Translations under genes and position numbers: made by a program | Shown: positions 54,380-62,996 of the stretch, in pieces | How the letters are laid out: each line of letters starts with the position of its first letter | Numbering within the stretch: the stretch's first letter is position 1 | Assembly: GCF_036346855.1 (NCBI RefSeq) | Contig: NZ_CP107841.1 | Location: forward strand, 9,552,001-9,616,000 | DNA: 64,000 nt | Source: Streptomyces europaeiscabiei | Lineage (GTDB): Bacteria; Actinomycetota; Actinomycetes; Streptomycetales; Streptomycetaceae | Reading direction: 5' to 3' | The notes under the pieces: generated by a model | Told to the model about the DNA's origin: nothing | Databases searched by the model: none | The model's input: the letters and a program-made list of their open reading frames with translations, nothing else

Positions 54380-54790
54380 CCATCGGTGCCGACTGATCGG
54401 CCCCCAGGTGCTCGGGGTGTTCGCGGTTGTTCCTGGGTGAGCGCCCCGTGGTCGGCCTGCGCCTTGAGGCCGGCAGTCACCAGTCGGTCCACGGCGATGG
54501 CGATGTCGGACGGTGCGTCGGCGGCGTCCGTGGCGGTGGCCGTAGCCGCGGCCACGGTCCGAGGTCGGTCGTCGTGGCGGGGCATGAGGGTGTACGTCTC
54601 CGTCGGCGCTGGAGCCCCACGATCGGCGGCGGGCCGCCCGGCCGTGGGCCAGGTCGGTCTCGGAGATCACTCCCAGAACCTTGCCGCCGTGGTCCACCAC
54701 GGGAAGTCCGCTGATCGGGTGGGCGTCCGGCAGCCGTGTCACTTCCTTGAAAGAACGTCCAGCACGGGAGGCGAGATGGGGGGCGCGTCA
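54380..54790 (-). pseudogene. CBS-domain protein, frameshifted fragment
   Basis: Minus strand: GRSFKEVTRLPDAHPISGLP (reconstructed across a shift near 54743), then VVDHGGKVLGVISETDLA, the first CBS motif. Another frame gives SDIAIAVDRLVTAGLKAQAD and HGALTQEQPRTP, the linker seen in Streptomyces CBS/BON proteins. N-terminal and C-terminal CBS repeats are incomplete. Confidence 0.6.
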
Positions 54791-55009
54791 TCCGCCCGCG
54801 GTGTCCTCGGTCTCCCAGCGCAGCAGGTCGCCCGGCTGGCACTCGAGCACCTCGCAGAGCGCGGCGAGTGTCGCGAAGCGTACCGCCTTGGCGCGGCCGT
54901 TCTTGAGTACCGCCAGGTTGGCGGGCGTGATCCCTACGCGGTCCGCGAGCTCGCCCACGGACATCTTCCGCCTGGCCAGCATCACGTCGATGTCGACGGT
55001 GATCGGCAT
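54788..55009 (-). CDS. Small HTH (Xre/Cro-C1, YozG-like) regulator
   Basis: 73 residues, mostly a five-helix HTH: MLARRKMSVGELADRVGITP and NLAVLKNGRAKAVRFATLAA, ending CQPGDLLRWE. This is the compact regulator regularly paired with DUF2975 membrane proteins. The start shares one base with the DUF2975 stop, so both are co-translated. It probably binds the palindromes in front of the operon. Confidence 0.9.
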   Translation of the reverse strand: MPITVDIDVMLARRKMSVGELADRVGITPANLAVLKNGRAKAVRFATLAALCEVLECQPGDLLRWETEDTAGG

Positions 55010-55494
55010 CAGATCACCTCGTCCAACTCGGCCTGCATCTGCGCTGCTTCGACGTCGCGAGCGACTGCCTGGGCGAGCAGCATCCGCAGCACGAGCACGA
55101 TGAGCGCGACCCCCAGGATGGCCATGCCGATCCCGCCCATGATGACGGTGACGCCCGGGTCGTCCCGCTGGCCCGGCGCATTGAGGGCGGTGACCGCGAA
55201 CCACATGAGGGCAGCCGCCACGATCGCGCCGATCACGCCGTCCACGTACCGGAAGGCGGCGTGGGAGAACACGGTTCCGCGTCGCACCATCGTCACCAGC
55301 CGCCATACACAGACCAGGGCAACCTGAACCGACACCATGCCCAGGATCGTGATCACGCGCAGCGGGGTCAGCGGGAGCGACCCGTCCTCCGGATCGGTTG
55401 CCAAGGCCCACACCATCCCTGCCTGCACGAACACGGTGCCGGCGAGCATCACCACGAGCACGGCGCGCAGCGCACGCACGGTCAGTTTTCCCAT
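55009..55494 (-). CDS. DUF2975 family membrane protein
   Basis: 161 residues from ATG 55494 (GGGAGG 7 nt upstream; an ATG 15 bp further out is less well placed). Four hydrophobic segments; RVITILGMVSVQVALVCVWR and FSHAAFRYVDGVIGAIVAAA are typical of DUF2975. Its role is unknown. Paired with the downstream Xre-type regulator, it may sense a signal at the membrane. Confidence 0.87.
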   Translation of the reverse strand: MGKLTVRALRAVLVVMLAGTVFVQAGMVWALATDPEDGSLPLTPLRVITILGMVSVQVALVCVWRLVTMVRRGTVFSHAAFRYVDGVIGAIVAAALMWFAVTALNAPGQRDDPGVTVIMGGIGMAILGVALIVLVLRMLLAQAVARDVEAAQMQAELDEVI

Positions 55495-55506
55495 CACCCA
55501 TCCTCC

Positions 55507-55543
55507 CATCGATTTACGATGGGAATCTATCGAATTTCGATAG
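55507..55543 (-). promoter_or_regulatory. Two palindromic operators upstream of DUF2975-HTH operon
   Basis: CATCGATTTACGATG (55507-55521) and the perfect CTATCGAA-T-TTCGATAG (55527-55543). Both contain ATCG/CGAT half-sites and immediately precede the ribosome-binding site, consistent with autorepression by the small HTH protein. Confidence 0.65.
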
Positions 55544-55964
55544 CTGAAGCAAGGGTTGGGGTGGAAGGCGGGTGGCGGCTTCGCACTATGACGGACACCG
55601 CCACCCCTCCCAGGGCATGGGGCTGGCGCGAACGGTTTCGATCTTGTCGAAGTCGGCCTCGCTCGAGCATGGATCCGGGACCTACCCGGGCCGTCGCCGG
55701 CCTTGTCGGTTGGCGGCGGGGGCGAGGGGTCGAGGGGGCGAGAGTTCGAGGTCGGTCGTCGATCGCTCGTACCGGGTCATCGGTCAGACCGCTGGCCGGC
55801 CACTGCTCCACGGCGGAGAACGGCTGACCATCAACGGGATCGCCTTGCGGCCGGAAGTCCTGCAGCCGACGGGGTTCCAGTTCGCCAGCACTGACCCCGC
55901 CGCCGAGCGAGCCCCCTGCGAACCAGCCGCTCACCGGGCAACGTCCGGGGAGTCGGGCACCGTT
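55544..55964. other. 421 bp without recognisable gene
   Basis: Located between the fucosidase 3' end and the DUF2975 operon operators. Open frames occur on both strands but show no domain or ribosome-binding site. Confidence 0.4.
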
Positions 55965-56002
55965 CCGCGGGCGCGGGGTCCGCAAGGGGCCCGCGCCCGC
56001 GG
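55965..56002 (-). terminator. Strong stem-loop after fucosidase gene
   Basis: 13-bp perfect arms CCGCGGGCGCGGG / CCCGCGCCCGCGG, 12-nt loop, 9 bp beyond the stop of the minus-strand fucosidase. Confidence 0.75.
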
Positions 56003-56011
56003 ACGGCAGGG

Positions 56012-57967
56012 TCAGAAGGGGACGATCTTCCACTGCTGGTGGGTCTGTGACGTGTAGGGCTGCTGCTCGACGGCGGCTCCGTCGGCGGTGCTGCCTTCGT
56101 CCACGGCGAGGGAGAGCCCGCTGTAGCGGTTGATGAGCAGGTAGTGCCCGTCGCCGGTGGGTGTGACGGCCCAGTGCTGCTGGGGGGCGGCGGCGTCTCC
56201 CCAGATGCCGGCGGTGCCGCCGTCCGTGCGGGACAGACCCTGGATCTCCAGGAGCTTGCCGCTGCCCACCCCCTTGATCTTGTAGTAGCCGTCGCCGGTC
56301 TTGACGAAGGTCCACTTCTGGTTCGTCTGGTCGAGCGGGGGCCACTGCAGGACCTTGGTGCCGTCGGTGGTGCGTCTGCTCTCCACGTCGGCGGCCTGGC
56401 CGCTGTGCCGGGCGACCAGGCGGTAGACGGTGCTGTCGCCGGGCAGTGTGGTGGACACCAGTGCCGGCTTGAGCGACCGGCCGCCGATCCGGACGCCGCT
56501 GATGTTGGCGTAGCCGCCGGTGGCCGCGTTGACCTGGATCCGTACGAAGCCCACGTTCCGGTTGGGCCACTCGGCCAGCTTCGGCTTGCGGCTGTTGCCG
56601 GCCCAGGTGCCGGTGGCGACCTGGGTGAAGGTGACGCCGTCGGTGCTGGTGAGGATGGTGCAGGAGGTGATGTCACCGTCGGTGGAGTCGTTGCGGCTCC
56701 ACTGCTTGGGCAGGTACTCCAGGGTGGAGACGTTGCTCCACACGCCACCGAGGTCGATGGTGATGGACTGCGGCAGCGGCGCCGGCAGCCCCCAGGTCGA
56801 CCAGCAGGTCTCGTAGCGGACGTCGCTGAGTCCGTCGATGGCGTTCAGTGGACCCTCGCCGGTGTGGAAGCCGGTGGCGTAGGCGTTGACCGGTGTGACG
56901 GGGTGCTCCGCGCGCAGCGGCTGGGCGGGCAGCGGTGGCCTGGAGGTGTTGGGGCTCCATGCCGCGCCGACCTCGGCGAGCCGGTTGACGACGTTGGTGT
57001 CGAGCAGACCGTTGCGGTTGGGCGGGCAGTTGAGGATGAACGAGGTGTACTTCGGTTCCAGGTCGGCCAGGTGCGAGAGGATGGAGGCCTTGCTCATGAG
57101 GCTCTCGGTCGGGGTGGAGGGGTGCCAGAACCAGCCGTTGCTGATCGTCTGCCCCTGCATACCGGCATAGGTGTTGCCCGTCGGCGCCGTGACACCCAGC
57201 GGCTCCTCGAAGAAGATCGCGTCGCTGAGGAAGGGCTCCGACAGTCCGCCGATGTCCAGCGTGACGCAGTCCGGCTGCAGCTCCTTCACCAGCGACCGGA
57301 TCGCCTGGTAGGAGACGGCCTGCTGCCCCATCTGCCACGCGTAGCCATCCGTCATGAACATGTCGATGGTGCCGTAGTTGGTGAGCAGCTCGCGGATCTG
57401 ACCGAGCATGAAGGTCATGTGGCTGGGCCGGATGGCGTCGGTGATCTGGAGCCCGGACACCTTGTGCCGGCTCTCCCATGCCTCTACGCCGAAGGTGCGG
57501 TCCCAGATCGAGTAGTAGAACCCGACTTTGAGTCCCTTCGCGCGGAAGGCGTCGCAGTACGCCTGCACGACGTCGTGCTTGTAGGAGCTGTTGGCGACGT
57601 TCTGGGTGCCGTAGGCGCTGGGCCACAGGGCGAAGCCGTCGTGGTGCTTGGTGGTCAGGATGCCGTAGCTCATTTTCGCGGCGGCCGCCGCGTCGGCCCA
57701 CTGCGCGCAGTTGACACTCGGCGGGGCGAAGAGGGCGGGGCTCTGGTTGGGTTCCGCCCACTCCTGGTTGGTGAAGGTGCCCAGGCTGAAGTGGTTGAAC
57801 ATGCCGAACCGCATGTCGGCCATCTTGCCGAGGTTGGTCTGCGCGTCCGCGGCCGACGCCTGCGACAGAAGGCCGGAGAAGCCGGGGGTGAGCGGCAGAG
57901 CGGTCGCGGCGGTCGCCGCCCCCGCCGCACCGAGAAACGTACGGCGGTTCATTCTGGAAGGGGACAT
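56012..57967 (-). CDS. Secreted GH29 alpha-L-fucosidase with discoidin and ricin-type lectin domains
   Basis: 651 residues from ATG 57967 (GGAGTGGAAC upstream). A Tat signal peptide is evident: NRRTFLGAAGAATAATALPL and a following cleavage region ASA. The GH29 catalytic barrel spans about 45-350: FGMFNHFSLGTF, ILTTKHHDGFALWPSAYG, GFYYSIWDR, and the nucleophile Asp in GTIDMFMTDGYAW. An F5/8-type C (discoidin) module follows (about 380-500), and a C-terminal ricin-B-like lectin has QxW repeats (QKWTF, QHWAV, QQWKI). It removes fucose from glycans outside the cell. The acid/base Glu is uncertain. Confidence 0.9.
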   Translation of the reverse strand: MSPSRMNRRTFLGAAGAATAATALPLTPGFSGLLSQASAADAQTNLGKMADMRFGMFNHFSLGTFTNQEWAEPNQSPALFAPPSVNCAQWADAAAAAKMSYGILTTKHHDGFALWPSAYGTQNVANSSYKHDVVQAYCDAFRAKGLKVGFYYSIWDRTFGVEAWESRHKVSGLQITDAIRPSHMTFMLGQIRELLTNYGTIDMFMTDGYAWQMGQQAVSYQAIRSLVKELQPDCVTLDIGGLSEPFLSDAIFFEEPLGVTAPTGNTYAGMQGQTISNGWFWHPSTPTESLMSKASILSHLADLEPKYTSFILNCPPNRNGLLDTNVVNRLAEVGAAWSPNTSRPPLPAQPLRAEHPVTPVNAYATGFHTGEGPLNAIDGLSDVRYETCWSTWGLPAPLPQSITIDLGGVWSNVSTLEYLPKQWSRNDSTDGDITSCTILTSTDGVTFTQVATGTWAGNSRKPKLAEWPNRNVGFVRIQVNAATGGYANISGVRIGGRSLKPALVSTTLPGDSTVYRLVARHSGQAADVESRRTTDGTKVLQWPPLDQTNQKWTFVKTGDGYYKIKGVGSGKLLEIQGLSRTDGGTAGIWGDAAAPQQHWAVTPTGDGHYLLINRYSGLSLAVDEGSTADGAAVEQQPYTSQTHQQWKIVPF

Positions 57968-57985
57968 GTTCCACTCCTGTGGATC

Positions 57986-58066
57986 GATGGCATCGCCTGA
58001 GGTGACGGCGCTGATGGCATTGCCTGCGGTGACGGCGTTGATGGCGTTGCTTGCGGCGGCGGCGTG
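57986..58066. repeat. Three 27-bp tandem repeats in the fucosidase leader
   Basis: Units begin at 57986, 58013 and 58040 with GATGGCAT/GTT and GGTGACGGCGxT in common; about 75-85% identical by eye. They lie between the fucosidase start and its presumed promoter. Confidence 0.75.
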
Positions 58067-59382
58067 CGGGGGCATTCCGTGGCGGCCGGGTGTCGTGGTG
58101 CGCCGGGAGGTCGGCGGCCGGGCTGCCCCGGGAGTCGCGAGCGGTGTCGGCCGGAGCGACGCGCGGGCCGGCCCGGGAGGTGAACTGACGGGCTGCGGTG
58201 GCGTCGTCCGGGAAGAGGGTGGCTCGTCGGGACGGGCAGAGCCCGAGGGTGAACCGTGGCTTGAGCGCGGAGCAGGTGGGGGAGCGATGCGAACTCCCCA
58301 AGTGAGGCACCCGGCCCAGGCGTTACGGCGTGTGCCGGCCAGCAGCTCTTCCTGTCGGGGTGGGGCCCTGGACGCGGGGGCGAAGCCTGCCGCCGGTGCC
58401 CGCCATGCCGACGAGCGCCTCTTCGGCGGGCGATCGACTCTGACAAGGTCTTCTCCCTGGCAGCTCGGAGGGCAGCGCACGGCGTCGCTGCATACCTTGT
58501 GCACCGCCTATGTTTCGGCGGAGCAACATCGGATGTATTAACGGGCACGAGTCGGCGGTCTGTCTAGGTGATCGACAGAAATTGCCAGATCAAACCCAGG
58601 ATTGCTACTGACGGACGTGTTCGACCCTCAGGGCTGTGCAGGTCAATACATAGGAGGTGTTGGAAGTGTTCAGTCCAGTCGGTCGTGCGGATCGGGTGAC
58701 TGGGTGTCTGCGGATGCCGGCTTCAACCGCCTCAACCGCCTCAACCGCGCCACCGGTGATCCCGCGCCTTCGGTGGCGGACCTTGCCGTCGGCTCATGTC
58801 GTCCGGGTGGCCGGACGTATCAGGAATCCGGGGGCGGTGGTGAGTTGCCGGGCACGGGCGAATCTGTCCGACCTGTCGGACGTTGCTCGAAAACTGTTGA
58901 CGCTGATCGTGCCCCACTTCACACTCACCAACGCGATGCCGGACGGGCGGCGAGTCAGCGCCTCGGCCGAGGCCCCGCGCACCTCCCGAGCCTTCCCAAG
59001 CCTGTCTTCTTCAGGGGATGTGAACCCCTGCACGGCGTGACCCGGCACGTAGCCCGGCGCGCCACCGGAACCGCGCTGACCCTGCTGTACGGCTCCAACC
59101 CGGGAACTGTGCCGGCATCGCCCGTCAGCCGGCGGCGGACGGCGACGGACACGGCTTCAGGTGTCCCGTCGCGCGCTTCGACGAGGCCGTCGGCAAGCCG
59201 ACTGCGGACGCCTGCCCGGCGACAGTTCCATAGCGCATCAACCTCAACGCGGCGATGTCCCAAGGTGTGGTTATCCTCACCGCCAGGGGATGGCTTACCG
59301 GATGGCAATGACATCGGTGCGCGGCGATCGTGTGTCCCAGAGGCGACTTGATGGCCAGGCATGACGAAGGGACACCTCATCG
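58067..59382. other. 1.3 kb without a supportable gene
   Basis: Several frames are open on both strands because of high GC, none with a recognised domain. TCAACCGCC is repeated three times in tandem at 58723-58749. The region probably contains the fucosidase promoter (58067-58560) and further eroded sequence. Confidence 0.45.
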
Positions 59383-60033
59383 ATGCGCATCCTCCTGATC
59401 GGGCCGCCCGGAGCTGGCAAGGGGACGCAAGCAGTGCGCCTTGCCGCGCATCTGTCGATCCAGCACATCTCCACCGGTGACCTGTTTCGCGAGCACATCG
59501 ACCAGGGCACCGAGCTCGGCCGGAACGCCCACACGTACATACGCGCCGGCCTTCTGGCCCCGGACGAGGTCACCATCGGGGTGATCAAAGAGCGCCTTGC
59601 CCGTCCGGACACCGAGTGCGGATTCCTGCTGGACGGCTTCCCTCGCAATCTTGCCCAGGCGGAGGCGCTGGACGGCATCCTGGCCGACTCGAAGTCGAGA
59701 CTGGACGCCGTGCTGGACCTGGAGATTCCCGACGCCCAGGTGGTCGGGCGGATCGCTGGACGACGGTTGTGCCGTCAGGACCGCGAACACATCTTCCATG
59801 TCGACTACAGCCCGCCTGAAGTGGCAGGAGCCTGCGACGTCTGCGGCGGTGAGCTGTACCAGCGCGATGACGACCGCGAGACAACCGTTCGTCAGCGACT
59901 GGAGGTCTATCGCAGTGAGACGGCGCCGGTCGTCGACCACTACCAAGCTCAGGGCCTGGTGACCACGATCTCGGCCCTCGGCCAGGTCCAGGCGGTCCTG
60001 GACCGCGCGCTGGTCGCGATCGGCCAGGCCTGA
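59383..60033 (+). CDS. adk: Adenylate kinase
   Basis: 216 residues. P-loop GPPGAGKGTQAVRL, AMP-binding STGDLFREHID and GFLLDGFPRNLAQAE are intact. The LID region RLCRQDREHIFHVDYSPPEV has Cys and later CDVCGG, suggesting a partly conserved zinc finger of the long-lid type. It balances ADP with ATP plus AMP. The gene is not beside secY and the ribosomal proteins, where the housekeeping copy lies in actinobacteria, so it may be an accessory second copy. Confidence 0.92.
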   Translation: MRILLIGPPGAGKGTQAVRLAAHLSIQHISTGDLFREHIDQGTELGRNAHTYIRAGLLAPDEVTIGVIKERLARPDTECGFLLDGFPRNLAQAEALDGILADSKSRLDAVLDLEIPDAQVVGRIAGRRLCRQDREHIFHVDYSPPEVAGACDVCGGELYQRDDDRETTVRQRLEVYRSETAPVVDHYQAQGLVTTISALGQVQAVLDRALVAIGQA

Positions 60034-60239
60034 TCGACGCCTCCGGCGCCGTCGAGCTGTTGACCCCTCCGCTTGGAAGGCGCGGGGCCGCCGTCCCTGA
60101 TTGCTGCCGCCGAGGACTGTGAGCTCCGCCCGCCCGCCGACTCTTTTCGACACCCCGACTTCTGGACGACGAGGCTGACCGGACCCTCGCGAGGCAGGCC
60201 CGGTCAGGCGTCGGCCGGCGCCGGTTCTCGTCGAAGTCG

Positions 60240-60575
60240 GCCGTCGAGATGTGCCGCCACGGGTTCGTCCACGGGCAGGTGGAGGTGTTCAACCAGGCGG
60301 ACGAGGACTTCCATGCCGGGGTCGCGGCGGCCTCGCGCAACACCTTCCTCGTCGAGGCCGTACGTGAGGCACGCCGGCTGCAGCGGTAGTCCGGTGCGAT
60401 CGGTATGCATGACGCGCTGAGCGACCATGCCGAGGCCGCGGTCGAGGGGCACGCGGCCATCTGCGAGGTCATTCGGGACGGCCGGCCCGAAGCCGCGGCC
60501 CAGGCGACAGCCGTGCACCTGGACAAGACGCTTGAGGACTACCGTCGTGCGATCCGGCGGCGGCTGTTCGGGTAG
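60240..60575 (+). pseudogene. GntR-family regulator, FCD ligand-domain fragment
   Basis: VEVFNQADEDFHAGVAAASR and NTFLVEAVREARRLQR, then a stop at 60387-60389, continuing in frame HAAICEVIRDGRPEAAAQAT and VHLDKTLEDYRRAIR to the end at 60573-60575. The metal-type His positions of the FCD domain are kept (FH, H, H). No HTH part precedes. Confidence 0.6.
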
Positions 60576-60893
60576 GCGGTTGGTTCACAGTCGGTCCACC
60601 GTGAGCAGGCCGGGATGCGGCTGACCTGCGGCGATGCGTGCAGGAGTTCGCTGGGTTCCGGAACCTCCTCGGTCGCACCCGGCCCGAGATCGAACAGGCC
60701 CAGGGCCCACCAGGACCGGATGCGGGTGTGACCGGCACCCGCTTCGGTGAGGTGGAGGGGTGCGACGGGGCCTCGCTGCCCGCTACGGCGCTGCCGACGG
60801 TGTCAGCGTGCCGCTGAAGCCGCCGGGGAAGGGTGCGCCGACCTGCCCATGATCGATCCGGGGTGCGGGCCGTTGCGGGCGGCCCCGGGAGTG
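60576..60893. other. 318 bp with no recognised gene
   Basis: Between the GntR remnant and the DUF2218 3' end. No domain or hairpin recognised. Confidence 0.3.
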
Positions 60894-61190
60894 TCAGCCG
60901 TCGGAGCGCTCCTCCCAGGCGACGGTCAGTTCGTTGCGGAGGCCGAAGCGTTCGAGGTGGCTGCCCACGACCTCCCGGATGGTGGTGAGCGTGGACTCGT
61001 CGGGTGCGCTCACGCGGATCAGGAGGTGGTCCTCGGCCGGCTGGAGCAGGACGTCGGTCTGCTCGAAGGTGAGGCGGTGACCCCCTTCGGGAGTCTCCTC
61101 GGTGGGGATCTTCCGGCCGAAGTGCGAGGCGAGTTGCTTTGCGTAGCGCGGGGCGGCGTCGGTGGAGGCGCGACCGAGGGAGGTGGGCAT
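60894..61190 (-). CDS. DUF2218 family protein
   Basis: 98 residues from ATG 61190. The DUF2218 pattern is clear: ASTDAAPRYAKQLASHFGRK at the N-terminus, and LRFEEGxxxL-type sheet seen as GGHRLTFEQTDVLLQPAEDH. Usually a small cytoplasmic protein of unknown function found near redox genes and MarR or TetR regulators. Divergent from a 2-hydroxyacid dehydrogenase; the shared intergenic region carries twin palindromes. Confidence 0.87.
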   Translation of the reverse strand: MPTSLGRASTDAAPRYAKQLASHFGRKIPTEETPEGGHRLTFEQTDVLLQPAEDHLLIRVSAPDESTLTTIREVVGSHLERFGLRNELTVAWEERSDG

Positions 61191-61272
61191 GGGGGAACTC
61201 CAGGGTGCGAGCGAACGATGTGATCGGCCGGCCCGGCGGTGAGCGCGCTCCGCCACCCGGATCCGTATGTGT

Positions 61273-61333
61273 TTCAAATTTGAAGCCAATCGCTACTGTC
61301 GACCCTAGTCCTGCCTGATTCAAATTTGAATCA
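61273..61333. promoter_or_regulatory. Twin TTCAAATTTGAA operators
   Basis: TTCAAATTTGAA (61273-61284) and TGATTCAAATTTGAATCA (61316-61333; perfect 18-bp palindrome), centres 46 bp apart, in the divergent DUF2218/dehydrogenase region. AT-rich islands in this GC-rich DNA argue for selected function. Regulator not in the window. Confidence 0.75.
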
Positions 61334-61444
61334 GCGGCCATGTTGCGTGCATCACACGGGGATGCGTCGGTGGACCTGAGGGAGCCGTCGGGTACGGAGA
61401 TTTCGGAGGCGACGTCGGCTGCCGAGGAAAGGCAGACTGCCCGC

Positions 61445-62410
61445 ATGACCCTCCACTGCGCAGTGCTGGACGACTACCAGGGCGCTGCCCTGGCCATGGC
61501 CGACTGGAGCCCCCTCGCCGGCGAGGTCGAGGTGCGCACGCTCCGCGAGAACATCACCGACCGGGACAGGCTCGTGGCCGAGCTCGCCGACTGCGAGATC
61601 GTCGTGGCCATGCGGGAACGCACCCCTTTCGACGCCGCTCTCCTGCGCCGACTGCCCCGGCTGCGCCTGCTGGTGACCACCGGCATGCGCAACGCCTCCA
61701 TCGACCTCGCCGCGGCGCAGGCCCAGGGTGTGACCGTGTGCGGTACGGCGAGCAGCCCCACCCCACCCGTCGAACTGACCTGGGCGCTTCTCCTCGGCCT
61801 CGCCCGGCACGTCACCGCCGAGAGCCGGATCCTGCGGGAAGGGGGCCCCTGGCAGTCCACCGTCGGCCAGGACCTGCACGGCCGCACCCTGGGCCTGCTC
61901 GGCCTCGGCAAGATCGGCACCCGGGTGGCGGGCGTCGCCACCGCCTTCGGTATGGAGGTCCTAGCCTGGAGCGAGAACCTCACCGCCGAGCGGGCGACCG
62001 AAGCCGGAGCCCGACTCGCCGCAAGCAAAGAGGACTTGCTCGGCCGCAGCGACTTCGTGTCCGTCCACCTCGTCCTGTCCGGCCGCACCCGCGGCCTGCT
62101 CGGCGAGCCGGAACTGCGCGCCATGCGCCCGCACGCCTACCTGGTCAACACCTCCCGCGCCGCCATCGTCGACCGCCCGGCACTTCTGCGGGCCCTGCGG
62201 GAGGGCTGGATCGCCGGCGCCGGTCTCGACGTTTTCGAGACCGAGCCCCTCCCCGCCGACGATCCCCTGCGCTCCCTGCCGAACGTGCTCGCCACCCCGC
62301 ACCTCGGCTACGTCACCGAACGGAACTACCGCACCTTCTACGAGGAAGCGGTGGAGGACATTGACGCCTTCCTCGCCGGCACCCCCGTCCGACCGCTGAC
62401 ACACGGCTGA
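61445..62410 (+). CDS. D-2-hydroxyacid dehydrogenase family protein
   Basis: 321 residues from ATG 61445; frames upstream are open but would start inside the operator zone. The NAD motif LGLLGLGKIGTRVAGVATAF, the substrate Arg in VNTSRAAIVDRPALLRALRE, the acid Glu in DVFETEPLPADDP and the catalytic His in LATPHLGYVTERNY are all present. It reduces a 2-oxo acid to the D-2-hydroxy acid or the reverse. The DUF2218 partner and palindromes suggest joint stress regulation. Confidence 0.9.
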   Translation: MTLHCAVLDDYQGAALAMADWSPLAGEVEVRTLRENITDRDRLVAELADCEIVVAMRERTPFDAALLRRLPRLRLLVTTGMRNASIDLAAAQAQGVTVCGTASSPTPPVELTWALLLGLARHVTAESRILREGGPWQSTVGQDLHGRTLGLLGLGKIGTRVAGVATAFGMEVLAWSENLTAERATEAGARLAASKEDLLGRSDFVSVHLVLSGRTRGLLGEPELRAMRPHAYLVNTSRAAIVDRPALLRALREGWIAGAGLDVFETEPLPADDPLRSLPNVLATPHLGYVTERNYRTFYEEAVEDIDAFLAGTPVRPLTHG

Positions 62411-62702
62411 GTGGGGCGGGGCGGCCGGCGGCCGTCAGGGGCCGGGTGACCCGGTGGCGCCGTGGTCACCCGGGGGTGCCGGGGCAGTGCCTCCGGCCTG
62501 ATCGGCAGTCCGCACGCGGCGGCGCACGCGGCGCAGACCCGCTGTGCCCGTCGGAAGCCGAAGGCGGGGCCATCTCCTCATCACGGCAAAGGAGTCGGGG
62601 ATCGACGGGAACTCGCGCGGGCCGCCGTCCGACTACTGCGACGGAGCCCGTCGCAGGACGAGCTGCCCGAGCAGCCCGCACCCTCGCACCAAGGAGTCCC
62701 GT
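62411..62702. other. Intergenic region before small lipoprotein/cobL
   Basis: 292 bp. No recognised gene. I looked for a cobalamin riboswitch (B12 box, GCCACTG) and saw none. Confidence 0.4.
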
Positions 62703-62996
62703 ATGCCGAAGAAGCGGCCGGCGGCCGGCGTCCTGGCCGTCGCCCTGGCCGGCGTCCTGGCCGGCGTCCTCTGTCTGGTCACCACGGCATGCGCCGACTC
62801 GACCGGGACGACGGGCGCCACCGGCAGACGAGGGCGGCGAAGCCGCTGTCGGCAGAGGAAGCCGCTGTCGGCACAGAAGGAGCGCGAGGAGCGGGCGGGG
62901 CGCACCCGGGCACAGGCGCGCAGGTCACCGCCCAGTAGAGTGCGCCTCTGTCGTCCCCGACAGTCGCCCCCGATCCGCCGAGGTACCGCGCAGTGA
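62703..62996 (+). CDS. Small putative lipoprotein (97 aa)
   Basis: It starts MPKKRPAAGVLAVALAGVLA with a hydrophobic core and lipobox LVTTAC (Cys30), then turns abruptly Arg-rich. A 20-bp direct repeat (GAAGCCGCTGTCGGCA units at about 62839-62876) makes a slippage frameshift possible, and the other frames look no better. Its stop overlaps the cobL start. Unrecognised; may be a small cell-surface protein or a damaged gene. Confidence 0.4.
   Translation: MPKKRPAAGVLAVALAGVLAGVLCLVTTACADSTGTTGATGRRGRRSRCRQRKPLSAQKEREERAGRTRAQARRSPPSRVRLCRPRQSPPIRRGTAQ

Noticed and set aside
62411..62992. Cobalamin riboswitch before cobL
   Set aside because: No B12-box-like sequence or matching stem arrangement seen; cobL is coupled to the preceding small ORF instead.
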